Under the pieces are notes generated by a model. The model was not told where the DNA came from. It ran no database searches and saw only the letters and a program-made list of their open reading frames with translations. A stretch of 64,000 bases of DNA from Megalonaias nervosa (lineage: Eukaryota > Mollusca > Bivalvia > Unionida > Unionidae), in assembly GCA_016617855.1 (NCBI GenBank), contig JAECUM010012908.1, forward strand, positions 41,290 to 105,289, in the 5' to 3' direction. Below are positions 46,500 to 58,384 of this stretch, in pieces. Positions within the stretch are counted from its first letter, which is position 1. Each line of letters opens with the position of its first letter. Both the position numbers and the translations under genes were made by a program.

Positions 46500-46812
46500 A
46501 GCAGAACCTGTCTCGAAAGACCACCCCTTCTGCACAAAAATAATGGTCTCTCAAGACAGGTGGTCTCTCATGACAGGTAATAACGCTATATAGCCAATAA
46601 ATTTGTTCAAGGAGAACCTGGTCTCTCAAGACAGGTGGTCTTTTATAGAAGTGGTCTCAAAAGACAGGTTTTCCTCTAATGGTCTCTCAAGACACATGGT
46701 CTCTTGTGATAGGTAATAACACTATATAACCAATAAATCTGTGCAAGGAGAACCTGGACTCTCAAGGCAGGTGGTCTTTCATAGCAGTGGTCTCACAAGA
46801 AAGGTTTTACTG
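46500..46812. mobile_element. MITE with CAG(T)AAAACCTGTC-type ends, compound copy
   Basis: Starts gcagaacctgtctcgaaaga and ends acaagaaaggttttactgca. Inside, ggtctctcaagacaggtggt and aggtaataacgctatatagc occur twice, suggesting a partial duplication. The same termini and inner words occur at 63427-63603. Confidence 0.7.
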
Positions 46813-47435
46813 CATATCCTAATAAAAATTATCTCTAAAGATACAGAGTACAAGTATAATTAGTGTGCACAGACTTTCCTCATAATATAAGTCATTCATG
46901 ATCTTGATGATAATAAACTGACACTTAAAATATACTGTATCAAAAGTGATAACAAGCTCAGCCAATTAGATGACAGATCACCTCATTAATGCTTACTTTT
47001 AAAGCAGTCCATGATTTTGAAGACATAAGTCCCTATTCCAATTTTTATAAAAACTGTATCAGAATTATGGCTTCCCAAGTGGTAATAAGGTTTCTCAATC
47101 ACATGCAAGATCACCTCATAAATTGGCATGGATCTTCTGAACTAAATCATCAGTAAAAAGCAAAGAGAACTGGGTTTATAACACATCCTTGTCTAGTTCC
47201 AAAACTGCAATTGAAATATCTGGTTAATCCATCTGGTGTTCATACACAGCTTTTCAAATAAGAATACACATTTTTTTATATTTGTAAAATATTTCCATCA
47301 ATACCTTTCTGTAAAAGAGAAAACCATAGTTTATTATATTGTATGAAAAATTCTGAAAAATCAGTAAATAAATGGCAAACCCTACCACCAGATTTACATA
47401 TATACTTCTGAACAACTGTGTGCAAACTGAATATA
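46813..47435. other. No recognised feature
   Basis: AT-rich sequence. Small open frames at 47254-47473 show no domain. Confidence 0.4.
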
Positions 47436-47755
47436 TTAACACAACAATTTGCCATGACTAGTACAGAAAACACTACTGGTTTTACACTGACAACAATTTG
47501 CCATGACTAGTACAGAAAACACCATACAGGTTGGACACTGACAACAATTTGCCATGACTAGTAAAGAAAACACCATACAGGTTGGACACTGACAACAATT
47601 TGCCATGACTAGTAAAGAAAACACCATACAGGTTGGACACTGACAACAATTTGCCATGACTAGTAAAGAAAACACCACACAGGTTGGACACTGACAACAA
47701 TTTGCCATGGCTAGTAAAGAAAACACCATACAGGTTGACACTGACAAGAATCTGA
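47436..47755. repeat. 51-bp minisatellite with open frames
   Basis: About six units of 51 bp (gacaacaatttgccatgact then agtaaagaaaacaccataca). Since 51 is a multiple of three, two minus-strand frames stay open for 108 and 113 codons with a 17-residue period (MANCCQCPTC-like). Repeat artefact, not a gene. Confidence 0.85.
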
Positions 47756-47823
47756 TCTGCACAACAAGCTACAGTGTGCATACTAGAATTGCATAGAATT
47801 TTATAAGGACAGATAATCTGCAT

Positions 47824-48829
47824 TTAAGAGAAACTATTCATTTTTATTCATGCATGTATTTTTATTGCTAATCTTTGTAGACATTTACATCTATCTTATT
47901 ATTATAGAATACACTGTACATTTTTTAAATATAATTTAATATAATTCTAATTTTAAGACAATCAAATTTCTGACTTCAGGTATTAACTATATATTCTATG
48001 AACAATAAAAAATATTCATTCATTTATGATTCATATTTATTATTTCTGTGTTATATATTAATATTATATCACTTTTAATAATTATCTATTTATTGCTCTT
48101 TTTAGCCATTTTCAAAATCTATAAATTCTATGTACAGAATCTTAACTGTTATTAATTCTTTCAATTTAATTAGTGCAATGACTTCCATTTAGGACAAATC
48201 AAAAAAGTAAATAAATAAATAAACAGCTAGAAAAACTAAGTGGATAGCCATCAGATATCCCTGTACATCTTTTGCAGGTTAAATAGAACCTAATGAAAAC
48301 CTCCACATAACAAATGTTATTTTTAAAAAGTTATGAAATGTCACTGTAACTGAAATTTTTGTACATCTGACATTTGAGGGAGGTAGCTATATATACCCAT
48401 ATGTATCAGGGAAAAATGCCCAATGAAATTTGATATGGCTGCAATTGTTAAAGCTATGTTCCAAAACAAAATCCCCCTCCCCAATCCAAAATCCCAGTGA
48501 GGTTCCACCCATGAGTTTTTAAGGAGACAGGGTAGTGGACATGCAGAAAGACTGACAAAGGGAGCAGAATATTTCCAATATTAAAGTATGGAGGTGAAGA
48601 AATATAAAACAGGCACAACAAGATTCAAACATAAAATACACTAATGGTGACATTTCCTGGCAAGTTAGCACTCATGATAATGACAGTGATTGCTCAATAT
48701 AGATATCAAATACATACAATCATTGCCTTAGGCAAAACCGAAATTAGCTTAGCACAACAAATTTACTGTAATTAAATACCTTTGCGGTGAAGCAAGGTAA
48801 GAACACCATACTTCAACATTTGCTATCAT
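47824..48829. other. No recognised feature
   Basis: Very AT-rich stretch followed by unremarkable sequence. Confidence 0.4.
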
Positions 48830-49130
48830 TATGGACCAGCTTTCAACAAAATTGACCTGGAACTGCTGTCAGATAATGGACTGGCAGATTAGGGTCTACA
48901 GGGTCTGCTTGAAATCACAATTAGAGCAAACAGTGAACCAACAGACCTGGATCTGCTACCAGATAATGGACTGGTAGATCAGGGTGTACAATGCTTGCTT
49001 GAAATAACAAATTAGAACAAACACTGAATTCAACAAAACTGTATCTGCTGTCAGATAATGCATTGGCAGATTATGATTAACAATTGGAAATCGCAATTAC
49101 AAAAAACAGGGAACACCTTGATTTTGCTGA
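48830..49130. repeat. Tandem array related to the double-hairpin family
   Basis: Three units of roughly 100 bp with arms such as acctggatctgctaccagat and gactggtagatcagggtgta, plus gaaatcacaattagagcaaa. The arm sequences match those of the MITE family, so this looks like tandem amplification of its hairpin module. Confidence 0.55.
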
Positions 49131-49800
49131 GACAGTGATACAGACAGATTTGACTTAACACTTTTTTGCAATTGGGCATGGCAGAACAAACAAGATTTCT
49201 TTTTCTACCTAACTAGTAGCAACAAACCATTAAATACTGTCAACCTTCTGCTGATAATTTCCATGCCCGGCTGAGCACTTGAAAAACCTGTTTGGGCTGA
49301 CTAAAATAGATCAATTGTTGGCAAGTGCAAGCACTGTGAGATTATTCATTGGGCCTGTTCTCAAAGATAGGACAGGTCTTACACTGATTAGTGTGGTTAG
49401 CACAGGCAGTGCTTGTCTGTTCTCTTGGAGATGTAAAACATGATATGTGCAAATGACAGGACAACATTAGATCCAATGTTTGTAATGGAAATCTGACTTT
49501 CTTATGGAAATCTAAGACAGTCAGGGCAACATCCTTTAAAGGTAAGTACAGGAATGGAAGAAATGTACTTCTATTGCATAGATAAAATCAATGTCCCAGT
49601 ACCTAGCAATGTTAATTACAAATCTCAAGATATTCTTTCATATGACAATACTTTGATCTGATAGCTCTGGATAATATGTGTTAATGTTGAGCAAAAACAA
49701 TGGTAACTATTAACTTTCTGACCCAGGTGTTAAAGAGGCAAAAGAGAGGAAACCGGTATAAATGTTTTACAGGTAAAATCAATATCCATTGTACCTAAGT
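49131..49800. other. No recognised feature
   Basis: Non-coding sequence without supported genes or repeats. Confidence 0.4.
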
Positions 49801-50062
49801 TAGCAGGGAAAGATCCAGAATGGGTGAAGCCAGCCCATCCACCCAACACAAAAAAATTAGCCAGATACAATCAGTACATTACCAAAAGCAAGTTATCTTT
49901 ATAGTTAGATAGTTAAAATTATGCCCTGGATAAGCTTAAAATGTGCTTTTAGGGGCTTCACCCCCAGTCCCCCATCTGGTGTTCCATCCAAATGATTCTA
50001 TAATATATACTTGTTTACCCAACCTTTCAAAAATATCTCTGGATCCACCTTTGGTTAGTTCT
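49801..50062. mobile_element. Degenerate hAT-type MITE
   Basis: Left end cagggaaagatccagaatgg and right end tctctggatccacctttg are rough inverted repeats of the GGATCCAGA type, with a C-rich inner segment (ggcttcacccccagtccccc). No clear target duplication was found. Confidence 0.4.
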
Positions 50063-50299
50063 CTTACACATAGTGCCTATTGTGTTGTAAGAACATGACT
50101 TGGCTGTAACTATTATTCTGTGCCAAATTTACGCATGATTAATTATTCCTATGGAAATCTAGTTAATTAAGGACACTGTGTTATTTATGTGAGTACAAGA
50201 ATAGAAGAAATCAATGATGATTTTGTTTTTACAAATATAATCAATATCCATAGTTTACGAGTGTGTGAGTGGTGTCAATAATAACTGCTTGCAATTAGT

Positions 50300-50478
50300 T
50301 GTTGTTGATTTGGTGTTATACACACAGCAACACAAATAATTCTTACTTAGTATTGAGGCATTTGGAGCAAAGTGCCTTGCCCAAAGGCACATTCAGGTAG
50401 TTAGCCCATGCTGATCCAAGGGTAGGATTTTGAACCCAGACCTTTCCAGTCACTAAGCAACTGTGCCTCCCTTGGGAT
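50300..50478 (-). repeat. tRNA-derived SINE with conserved body
   Basis: On the minus strand the head has ggcacagttgcttagtgact and ggtctgggttcaaaatccta (B box). A body follows with gtgcctttgggcaaggcact, then ttgtgttgctgtgtgtataa. The copy at 58455-58625 shares the cagcaacacaa word and general layout. Confidence 0.65.
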
Positions 50479-50503
50479 CAGAGTTTGATATGACTGTGCC
50501 ACA

Positions 50504-50931
50504 TTATTCTATGCAAACTTCAAACTCATTCCAGGGCTGTACGTATGTATGTATGTAGGTAGGTAGGTATAACAATTGATGGAATGCCAACGCAATTATT
50601 GCTATATAATGCCAATTAAAAGTAAAGTTTAAAAAATGTAAAAATTTACAATGAAACTTAAGAATGATAAAGCTTTCCCAATAAATGTACACATATAGTG
50701 CAAACAAAATAGAAGCTAACATGTCAAAATCTGTAAAAGGTATATAAACTAAATGACAAAGGTAAAAAATATAATAATTTTCAAAAAACTGTCTATATTT
50801 TTAATAAACTGCATCCTCTTAAAAAGTCTGATATTTTCACATCATTAAAATTTCCTGAATTCACATCAAAAGCACTGACTCTTAGATATAGGCATACACT
50901 CTTTATTTCAAGTCTATTTTATTGTGCAGCA
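50504..50931. other. No recognised feature
   Basis: Contains a short (GTAT)n/(GTAG)n run near 50540-50570; otherwise AT-rich. Confidence 0.4.
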
Positions 50932-51150
50932 AGTACCATATATACTCACTTATAACTTGAGTCCAACTGCAAAACAAGATATACCCTGATCTTCCACTGA
51001 ATACTGTGCCAGCAGATCATGGTCTATGTTGTTTGTTCCACTGATTATTCCTAAAAAAAATTGCATAGACCCAGTTCTGCTCTGACATTATGAGATGGCA
51101 GATCCGGGTCAGTACAGTCTGCATTTAGACTCAACTTATAAGAAGGTACA
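50932..51150. repeat. Double-hairpin MITE copy (well preserved)
   Basis: Starts agtaccatatatactcactt and ends gactcaacttataagaaggt. Hairpin 1 is tataccctgatcttccactg with cagcagatcatggtctatgt. Hairpin 2 is gcatagacccagttctgctc with ggcagatccgggtcagtaca. Confidence 0.8.
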
Positions 51151-51319
51151 TACAGTAGTGCTTTAAAATATGGTGGATCTAATATAACAAAAAGTTTTTA
51201 TTAAGTGTAGGGTAACTAGCGATAACACAGCCTGTGAATTCAAAGCTTCTTACCTACACAACACAGACACCTACATATTCATACTTAAATTTATGCAGGC
51301 ATCTCATTGCCAAAATTAC

Positions 51320-51392
51320 TTTATATACCTGCATATAAGTTAAAGCCCAACTGAGAACAACATAGGCCCCGATCTGCTGTCATGTAATTTGT
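51320..51392. repeat. Double-hairpin MITE fragment
   Basis: Left end only: tatacctgcatataagttaa, gcccaactgagaacaacata and ggccccgatctgctgtcatg. Confidence 0.55.
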
Positions 51393-53250
51393 TTCTTGCT
51401 CAAAAAGTTTAAAGAATACAGTACATGGACTTGTAAGCCTTGAAAACTTCAATCTCCACTATATCAATTCTTACAAAGTACTATTGATATATAGTATAAT
51501 TATATACACCTATACATATAATATAATACATATGCTATTCAGTACCCACATTATTAACACATACACACATGTACAAAATTTCTTTCAAGATAATTGCACA
51601 GACATGCCTGATTTCGTCTAGATCAATGTGATTTGCTATAATGGTCCACCAGCTACGTTTCAAAGCTTAGTTATGGCAATCAAAGAATGGTTGCATCAGG
51701 GTCCTAAAAATGTGACTCTGTTACCAAGTCTTACACTGTATGATTTCAGCTGCATTTTTCTATCAGCAAAGATCTGTTATTATCAAATGTTTTATACACT
51801 TTTTGCCACTATCTGAGTGATTATCCCCAGGGTTCAGCTTCTATACAAGTATCTTTTGCAATATAAAAAAATCCACTCTCATAGTCTTTACAAATGTGAA
51901 ATAAGGTTTCAGTCTATCAGCTCTGAACCTTCTGCATCCATTTAACACATCAGTTTCTGATGAAGGCATGTGATGTGTTAAATTTGTAATTACCTTCTCC
52001 CTTGGTGACTATTTGCCTACAGTGTTGTATGGAGCATGATAGTGCTCTCACTTTTAACACAGGCACCATACCTAGGACAGGTCTGCTCTGATCTGATGGT
52101 GTATTAGGTGATGGCAGCTCTAGGTCAATGCTGCTTTCATTCAGAAAGGAAGAAAGAAAGAAAGAAAATGAAGGTTGTGGCCATATATTACCATCCTTTT
52201 AAAAGGGATCTCCTTGTATTGACATGCTTTATTTTTATGGAATGGCATATTCTTTCCAATCCCCTGGTCAACATGCACAATTACAAAACCTGTATTTCAG
52301 TTCAAAAAGGCTAATAGGGGTCAAACCACAATAGCTTTAATTCAAGGATGGACATCGGGTTAACCAGTTCTTTTACATTTTGCAACATTTTTCTGGGAAA
52401 AAACAATAGGTCATTGTGACTTAAAAAATAAATTTGGACATAATGGAGCCCAGTTAAGAAAGAGATTCAGACATAATATGTTATTCAAGGTAGTCAAGGC
52501 CTCCATCATTCCAAAACTAAAGATAAATTCCAAAATATTTCTCTACAAAACCCACAAAAATGACCAGTTATCAATCAAATGATTCTGAGAAACTGATGGT
52601 TAAAACTCAGGCTACATGATCTCATTTTTAAGATAGCCGCTAGACAGTGGCCCATATGAAATTCAAGCAATAATGGAATTCCCCAATCCATATGATACTC
52701 TGCCTTGTTAAACAAAAATGATTGAGTGTTTGTATAGCGGATTGATTTATTATTTAAATTACCTCTCAGACTGTAAACTGCCTGTGTGTCAAGCATATAT
52801 AAGTATTTAACCAATCCAACAATCATCTCATTAATTTTACCTAGGTAGGTAGGTCAGTTTGGACATTTATTTGGTTTTTTACTTGAAGCATATACATGTA
52901 ATAACATTACATTCCAGAATCTTTTAACTTACTGGTCCAAATTTGATCTAAATTTGGGACCTAACTGAAATCAATGCAGCTAAATCTCTGCTCAGTTTTA
53001 TTTTGAAAAGTCTACAAATACAAAAAGTATTGCATATTTAAATAAAAGGAGCAGATAGATCCACATCCATCTTTATCCAAGAGGTCTATTATAGTAAGCT
53101 TTACACTTCAGATGTTACTGAAGGACGGAATATGTCCTATGTGCATTTGCATTCTGACTGTAACATTTTATCCTGTGACTTTGTCAGTTTAACCTTCAGA
53201 TAAATAACATACAGGAATAAATACAAGTTGTAACAAGAAATCCATTTCTC
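51393..53250. other. No recognised gene
   Basis: Near 52080-52140 there is a weak fragment of the hairpin family (ctgatctgatggtgta, gatggcagctctaggtcaat), followed by a short (GAAA)n run. The rest is AT-rich sequence. Confidence 0.4.
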
Positions 53251-53255
53251 TCTCT

Positions 53256-53256
<1 letters not shown>

Positions 53257-53324
<68 letters not shown>

Positions 53325-53362
53325 TACACACACACACATACACACACACACACACACACACA
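53257..53362. repeat. (CA)n microsatellite
   Basis: About 106 bp of CA repeats with a few TA interruptions. It explains the Cys/Val-alternating open frame on the minus strand. Confidence 0.95.
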
Positions 53363-53889
53363 ATGATGACTATTCTTGAGTGTTTTACCTAAAGAACTAA
53401 CACCTACTTTCTACAAAACTAGAATGTTCATGTATAGTTAACACTGGTGATCTGAACATTACCAAGCATTGATTTACCTAAGTAAATCGATATCTGAACA
53501 GTTAAAGCCAGCTTGAAACCAGTTTTGTATCTCTACAATGTATATAACACTACCTTACACTTCCTACCCTCTGCTTTAAAATATATGACCAGACCACTGG
53601 TTTATTTGCACACTGTGAATGATATGCTTTATGAATAAGACAGATAAGTTGAAGTCTTTTGTTTTCACCAAATGGGCCTTGAAAATAAATACAATAAATC
53701 AAGGTTTATCATATATAACATACAGTTGCAAATCAATTTAGGAATCTCTACTGTTTATTGACTCGTAATATTGTCTTGAGCAATAAAAAATAATTCCAAT
53801 TACTGCCATAACTAATGCCCTCTTTGCATCAAACAGAAATATACTAAATATGTTGAGAACACCTAATTTTTTTCAAATAATGTACCCCA
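53363..53889. other. No recognised feature
   Basis: AT-rich non-coding sequence. Confidence 0.4.
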
Positions 53890-53953
53890 CAATAACATCT
53901 CTGATATATCATGGTGAACTTCATATAATGTATCTCCACTAAAAGGTGATATC

Positions 53954-53984
<31 letters not shown>

Positions 53985-54082
53985 TATATATAAGTACACT
54001 TCATACAATGTATCCCCATTAAAAGGTGACATCACCATATATATCATGGTACACTTATATAATGTACCCCCATTAAAAGGTG

Positions 54083-54132
<50 letters not shown>

Positions 54133-54180
54133 GGAACACTTCATATAATGTATCCCCATTATAAGAAACTCTCACATATA
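53890..54180. repeat. AATGTACCCC-family tandem units with CA and TA microsatellites
   Basis: Three to four units containing ataatgtatccccattaaaa and ggtgacat, interleaved with a (CA)n run (53953-53985) and a (TA)n run (54089-54130). Units are separated by tatatatcatgg, suggesting that the microsatellites grew inside the unit. Confidence 0.65.
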
Positions 54181-54544
54181 TCATGCTATGCTTTTAAGGT
54201 TCCCTTGAACAGCATTACAGCAAGGAACACCTTATTTTAGAGTAATATTTAATTCTGTCACTGGCTGACAATGAATGTAAGAAAAAAAACACGTTCACCT
54301 GGTCCATCAGGTGTTACAGTTTACAAATGAATGAATTAAACTTTTAGGGTGTGTCCCATTTTAGAGTTGTTATTATACCTGATAAAATTCCCATTTATTC
54401 AAAGTAATTGACCCATGACAAAGATTCAAGGAGAGTACATACTTGCTAAGGTACTGTAAACCTTTTAGTTTTATCAGTCATCCGTATGTATTTATCACAG
54501 ACGGTGCAAGCAAAGAAAATGTGATCAGCTGTGGAAAAGATGTA

Positions 54545-54741
54545 CTGTATGCTGTATACTTGCTTACAAGACAAATACAATTGAAAACTACACAGGCCAC
54601 ACATCTGCAATCACATCTGGGTCTATGCAGTTTATAAGGAGTAATCTGTAGAACAAACAACATAGATTACATTATGCAACAGCAGATCATGGTCTATGTT
54701 GTTTGCAGTTGGACTTGACTTGTATGTGAGTATCTATGGTA
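54545..54741. repeat. Double-hairpin MITE copy
   Basis: Left end tgtatacttgcttacaagac and right end gtatgtgagtatctatggta. The arms tcacatctgggtctatgcag and cagcagatcatggtctatgt, with the spacer aaggagtaatctgtagaaca, follow the family order. Confidence 0.7.
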
Positions 54742-54994
54742 GACTGCTTAAAGCAATAGGCAGTACCTATTTTATTATAACAGTGCTGGTGTCCAGAATT
54801 ATAGTAAATCATGCCTTGAAGGTACCAGTGAAGACAATAAAGCAAAGGTTAATTAAATACAAATTATCACTGATTTGTCTCAATATGGAAAATAATAATA
54901 AAGTAAGCACCCTCACAATAATGAATAATTATGCACATATCAATGATTTACTTAGACAAGGCTCTCATTATAATATAATTTAACCAGTATAATA
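54742..54994. other. No recognised feature
   Basis: AT-rich non-coding sequence. Confidence 0.4.
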
Positions 54995-55330
54995 GAATCC
55001 ATGACCATACCCATATTATAACAGTGACAGTGTTATACTAAGACACTATAATGATATCCATAGTCATCTCATATTATAACAGTGACAACACTTTATAATG
55101 GGATCCATGGTCATACTCATATTATAACAGTGGCAGTGTTAAACCAAGACACTTTATAATGGGATCGATGGCAACACCCATATTATAACAGTGACATTGT
55201 TATACTGAGACACTTTATAATGGGATCCATGGTCATACTGATATTATAACAGTGACAGTGTTATACTGAGACACTTTATAATGGGACCCATGGTCATACC
55301 AAACTTATAACATTGATTGTGTTGTTTTCA
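54995..55330. repeat. About 60-bp tandem repeat (AATGTACCCC family, inverted)
   Basis: Five units containing ataatgggatccatggtcat, tattataacagtgacagtgt and tatactgagacactt. Its complement resembles the units at 14140-14900. Confidence 0.75.
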
Positions 55331-56205
55331 GGCACTTTATTTTGAGGAAGCAATGTAATTTATTGCATGTTTGTGTTATCAGCATATGCAAAGATCTAGC
55401 ATCGCTTAACATGCCAGTAGATCAGGATCAACACTGTTTGTTTTACTCTGATCTGAAGGTAGGCTGCTTTTGCAAAATCAGCTCTTAATGTGCTGCATGA
55501 AATGACCTATTACTGCATTATAACGTCACTTTCTTGCTAGTGTATCAAAGCACTATGAACACTTGGAGAAGTTGGATGCAAAATGATGACTTTGTGACTG
55601 GTATCTATTATTAAATAATTTTTAAAATAATAATAACTGTAATAATTATGAATTCACTAAAAAGTATATTAGACTTTTGGAAATCTTTATTGATTTATAA
55701 TACCAAAAGTAGACTGTGCAGTATTTGTGTCATAAAGCTCACAAAAATGGTACATAACATTATCAAAAACATTATTATTGTATTTTTAAAACATTTCATC
55801 ATAACATCTATTTCAAATATTGATACAAACAAGCTGCCTTCATGTGAATGTGATGTTGATGTATAATTTTGATAGGAAAAAAATATATTTTAAGCAAAAT
55901 GGAAACATAACCAACTGTGAAAACTGACTGTTAAAGTTGCTATCCTTTTCCTTGCAAACAGGAAAGTGATGCTTATCCTTCATTGTTAGAACAAGCCTTA
56001 AGTTGTCTTCTCCTAATTTCCCTTGTCTTCCGCTAATTGCCCTTGGAAACTGCTGTCATTTAAATTATTTTTGTGCATATCAATTTTTGAGGTTTTTTTA
56101 GGTTTTGCAAAATTTAAATTTTTGTTCGTAGTTTGTGGATGGAGAACGTGAATGACATGCTGACTTTACAGAGGGAACATTATTTGCTGAGTCTCTAAAT
56201 TGATT
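55331..56205. other. No recognised gene
   Basis: Near 55385-55460 there is a weak hairpin-family fragment (ccagtagatcaggatcaaca). Otherwise AT-rich sequence. Confidence 0.4.
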
Positions 56206-56580
56206 GTTTTTAGAACCATGAAATCCATGACAATTAGCATCCCAATGTATGAAAGTGAATTTACAGAAATCATGAAACCCATGACAATTAGCATCCCAAT
56301 GTATTAAAGTGAATTTATACAAATCAGGAAATCCATGACAAATAGCATCCCAGTGTATTATAGTGAATTTACAGAAATCAAGAAATCTATGGCAATTAGC
56401 ACCCCAGTGTATAAAAATGAATTTATTGAAATCATGAAATCTATGTAAATTGGCACCCAAGATACAAAATATAATTTTAAAGCAAGAATGAAATCTCTAC
56501 AAAGTGGCATCCAATATACAAGTATGAATTTACAGCAATCACAAAATCTACGCAAGACGGTATCCAATATATATAAAAGT
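56206..56580. repeat. 54-bp minisatellite upstream of the arrestin gene
   Basis: About seven units of 54 bp (atgacaattagcatcccaat at 56227 and 56281, next at 56335). Because 54 is a multiple of three, a minus-strand frame stays open for 120 codons with an 18-residue period (KFTFIHWDANCHGFHDFC). The array ends about 270 bp before the arrestin start codon. Confidence 0.85.
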
Positions 56581-56684
56581 GAATTTCCATTTAGCTCAAC
56601 AATATTCTGTTCTGTTTGAAAATATTCCCTTTGTTACAACCTTTACAGTGAATATAGTTATGGAAAATACCAGTGATATAATTT

Positions 56685-56701
56685 CTACTTATCTTTCTCA
56701 G
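56685..56701 (+). promoter_or_regulatory. Possible 3' splice acceptor in the arrestin 5'UTR
   Basis: tctacttatctttctcag followed by GTTGAGCTC is a good pyrimidine tract plus AG. If used, the coding exon begins at 56702 with about 150 nt of 5'UTR, and an upstream non-coding exon exists. The alternative is an unspliced transcript or a retrocopy. Confidence 0.45.
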
Positions 56702-56853
56702 GTTGAGCTCATATCTAAATAATGCAACCAAGAAGTAAAGGGCACAAGTTGAGCAGTTGAGAGGAGATCTAACATAATTATTGTAGTTGATGAATATTTG
56801 AAAATGTCAGTGATGAAATCTTCAAGTTGAGTGGTGCAGACTTACGTTAGAAA

Positions 56854-58008
56854 ATGATGACCTCATTCAGTGATCTTCATATTACATTAGAGCATGATAT
56901 TGATGAGCAATATCAATACCAGCCTGGAGAGATATTGAGGGGAGAAATTAATGTAACCACTATGCGTAACACCACCATTCATGTAATTAATATTACCATA
57001 TTAGGAGAGGGAAATGTTGCATGGGATGACCCACATCATGGCACTTTTACCACTCGCGAAGTTTACATGAATGCAACAAATGCAGTGCTAGATGAAAACC
57101 ATTCGAAGAAACCGATGTATTTGGAGAAAGGTAATTATCATTTTCCTTTTGAGTACAGACTGGGAGATAACATTCCATCGTCATTTATTGGAAAATATGG
57201 CAGCGTGACCTATATTCTAAAAGCAACAGTTCAAGGGGAGAAAACTACAGATACAGTTATAGCTACAGAACCTTTCTTGGTGCTACGAAGGATTTCACTG
57301 CCTGACTCAGTATTAAATCCTGTGACTGGCAGTGCAGAGAGAAGATATTGGAAACTGTGTTCAACTGGAAAAATTAAAGCTGTAATAGAAATGAACAAAA
57401 CAGGCATTGCACCTGGCGAAGATCTTTTCGTAAATGCTCAAGTAGCCAATAAAAGTCCAGTTAGAATAACTGCAATTCAAGCAGCAATTATTATGGACAC
57501 TAATTATCTTGCTCAAAATGAGGTGTTAAACTTTCGCCAAATTGTCAATAAACGTAGAGATGAATACGAGCTGACAAATGGTGATGGACGTCGTTGGCAA
57601 AATGTTCGAATTTCTGTTCCTCCATACATTCCTGAATCAAATTTGGAGTATTCAGACATCATAAATCTAAAGTATATTTTCCAATTTAGAGTGGAAACAT
57701 CTGGTGGGAGTGAGATTAAGATTGAAATACCCTTGTTAATTGGTGTTCATTCAACAGGATTACCACTGCGAAATGGAAACCATCGCAGCATCAATACACG
57801 CTGGACCATTGGTGGAGAACATGGGATGCCTGAGTTTGAGCATTCCCCAGATTATTCCAGCTATGAATCTGAGTGGCATGGTGGAGTACCAGAACTAAGA
57901 AAACCTGATGTTAGAGTGAACAACCCTCTGTTTTTGGATCCAAACAGAGGTGGACTTATCGGCAATCCATACGAGTTGGAAGAAGTAATGGAAAATACAA
58001 AATTATGA
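56854..58008 (+). CDS. Arrestin domain-containing (alpha-arrestin, ARRDC-type) protein, single coding exon
   Basis: A 384-residue intact frame beginning MMTSFSDLHITLEHDIDEQY. The Arrestin_N-like part covers about residues 5-155 (YQPGEILRGEINV, YHFPFEYRLGDNIPSSF, YGSVTYILKATVQG). The Arrestin_C-like part covers about 165-305 (GKIKAVIEMNKTGIAPGED, VRISVPPYIPES, IEIPLLIGV). In known alpha-arrestins these folds bind membrane cargo and recruit NEDD4-type ubiquitin ligases through C-terminal PPxY motifs. Here the 80-residue tail is Pro/Gly/Asn-rich and no PPxY is present, so ligase binding is uncertain. Two adjacent ATGs occur; the first has A at -3. No intron interrupts the frame, unlike most ARRDC genes, which suggests either a single-exon lineage or an old retrocopy kept intact. 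It lies 13.6 kb upstream of the first recognised CCDC180 exon, on the opposite strand. Confidence 0.9.
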   Translation: MMTSFSDLHITLEHDIDEQYQYQPGEILRGEINVTTMRNTTIHVINITILGEGNVAWDDPHHGTFTTREVYMNATNAVLDENHSKKPMYLEKGNYHFPFEYRLGDNIPSSFIGKYGSVTYILKATVQGEKTTDTVIATEPFLVLRRISLPDSVLNPVTGSAERRYWKLCSTGKIKAVIEMNKTGIAPGEDLFVNAQVANKSPVRITAIQAAIIMDTNYLAQNEVLNFRQIVNKRRDEYELTNGDGRRWQNVRISVPPYIPESNLEYSDIINLKYIFQFRVETSGGSEIKIEIPLLIGVHSTGLPLRNGNHRSINTRWTIGGEHGMPEFEHSPDYSSYESEWHGGVPELRKPDVRVNNPLFLDPNRGGLIGNPYELEEVMENTKL

Positions 58009-58072
58009 TGAAATTCACTCGTAGACACTTTGAAGTCAATGTGATGACCTGAGTTTTCATTTACTCTACTTA

Positions 58073-58290
58073 CTATCTATACTTACTTTTAAGTTGTGTC
58101 CAACTGCAAACAACACAGACCCTGATCTGCCATCATATACTGTTCTGGCAGATCAGGATCAATGTTCTTGGTTCTACTGATTACTCTTAACAAATGCACA
58201 GACCCAGATATACCAGCACATTATATGATGGTAGATCTGGATCTATGTGGTCTGCAGTAGGACTCAACTTATAGATGAGTATAGAGGGTA
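58073..58290. repeat. Double-hairpin MITE copy in the arrestin 3' flank
   Basis: Left end tatacttacttttaagttgt and right end tatagatgagtatagagggt. Hairpin 1 is cagaccctgatctgccatca with ctggcagatcaggatcaatg. Hairpin 2 is cagacccagatataccagca with ggtagatctggatctatgtg. It lies between the arrestin stop codon and the first AATAAA, so it would be part of the 3'UTR. Confidence 0.8.
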
Positions 58291-58384
58291 AATATGCAAC
58301 CCACTGCCTGCAATGTTTTATGTCAACAATTGCAATATATCTCATATGGAACACATTAAATATTCATACAAGACATGTTCATGA

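Noticed and set aside
47436..47823. Minus-strand open frames of 108 and 113 codons
   Set aside because: Both are translations of a 51-bp minisatellite in two frames; unit length divisible by three keeps them open.
51628..51816. Possible small exon or gene
   Set aside because: Looked somewhat codon-like, but no splice-phase partner in the CCDC180 model and no recognisable domain.
53137..53361. Cys/Val-rich minus-strand frame
   Set aside because: Translation of a (CA)n microsatellite.
56098..56460. 120-codon minus-strand frame with an 18-residue repeat
   Set aside because: Product of the 54-bp minisatellite. No signal peptide or domain, and stop-free reading follows from the unit length.
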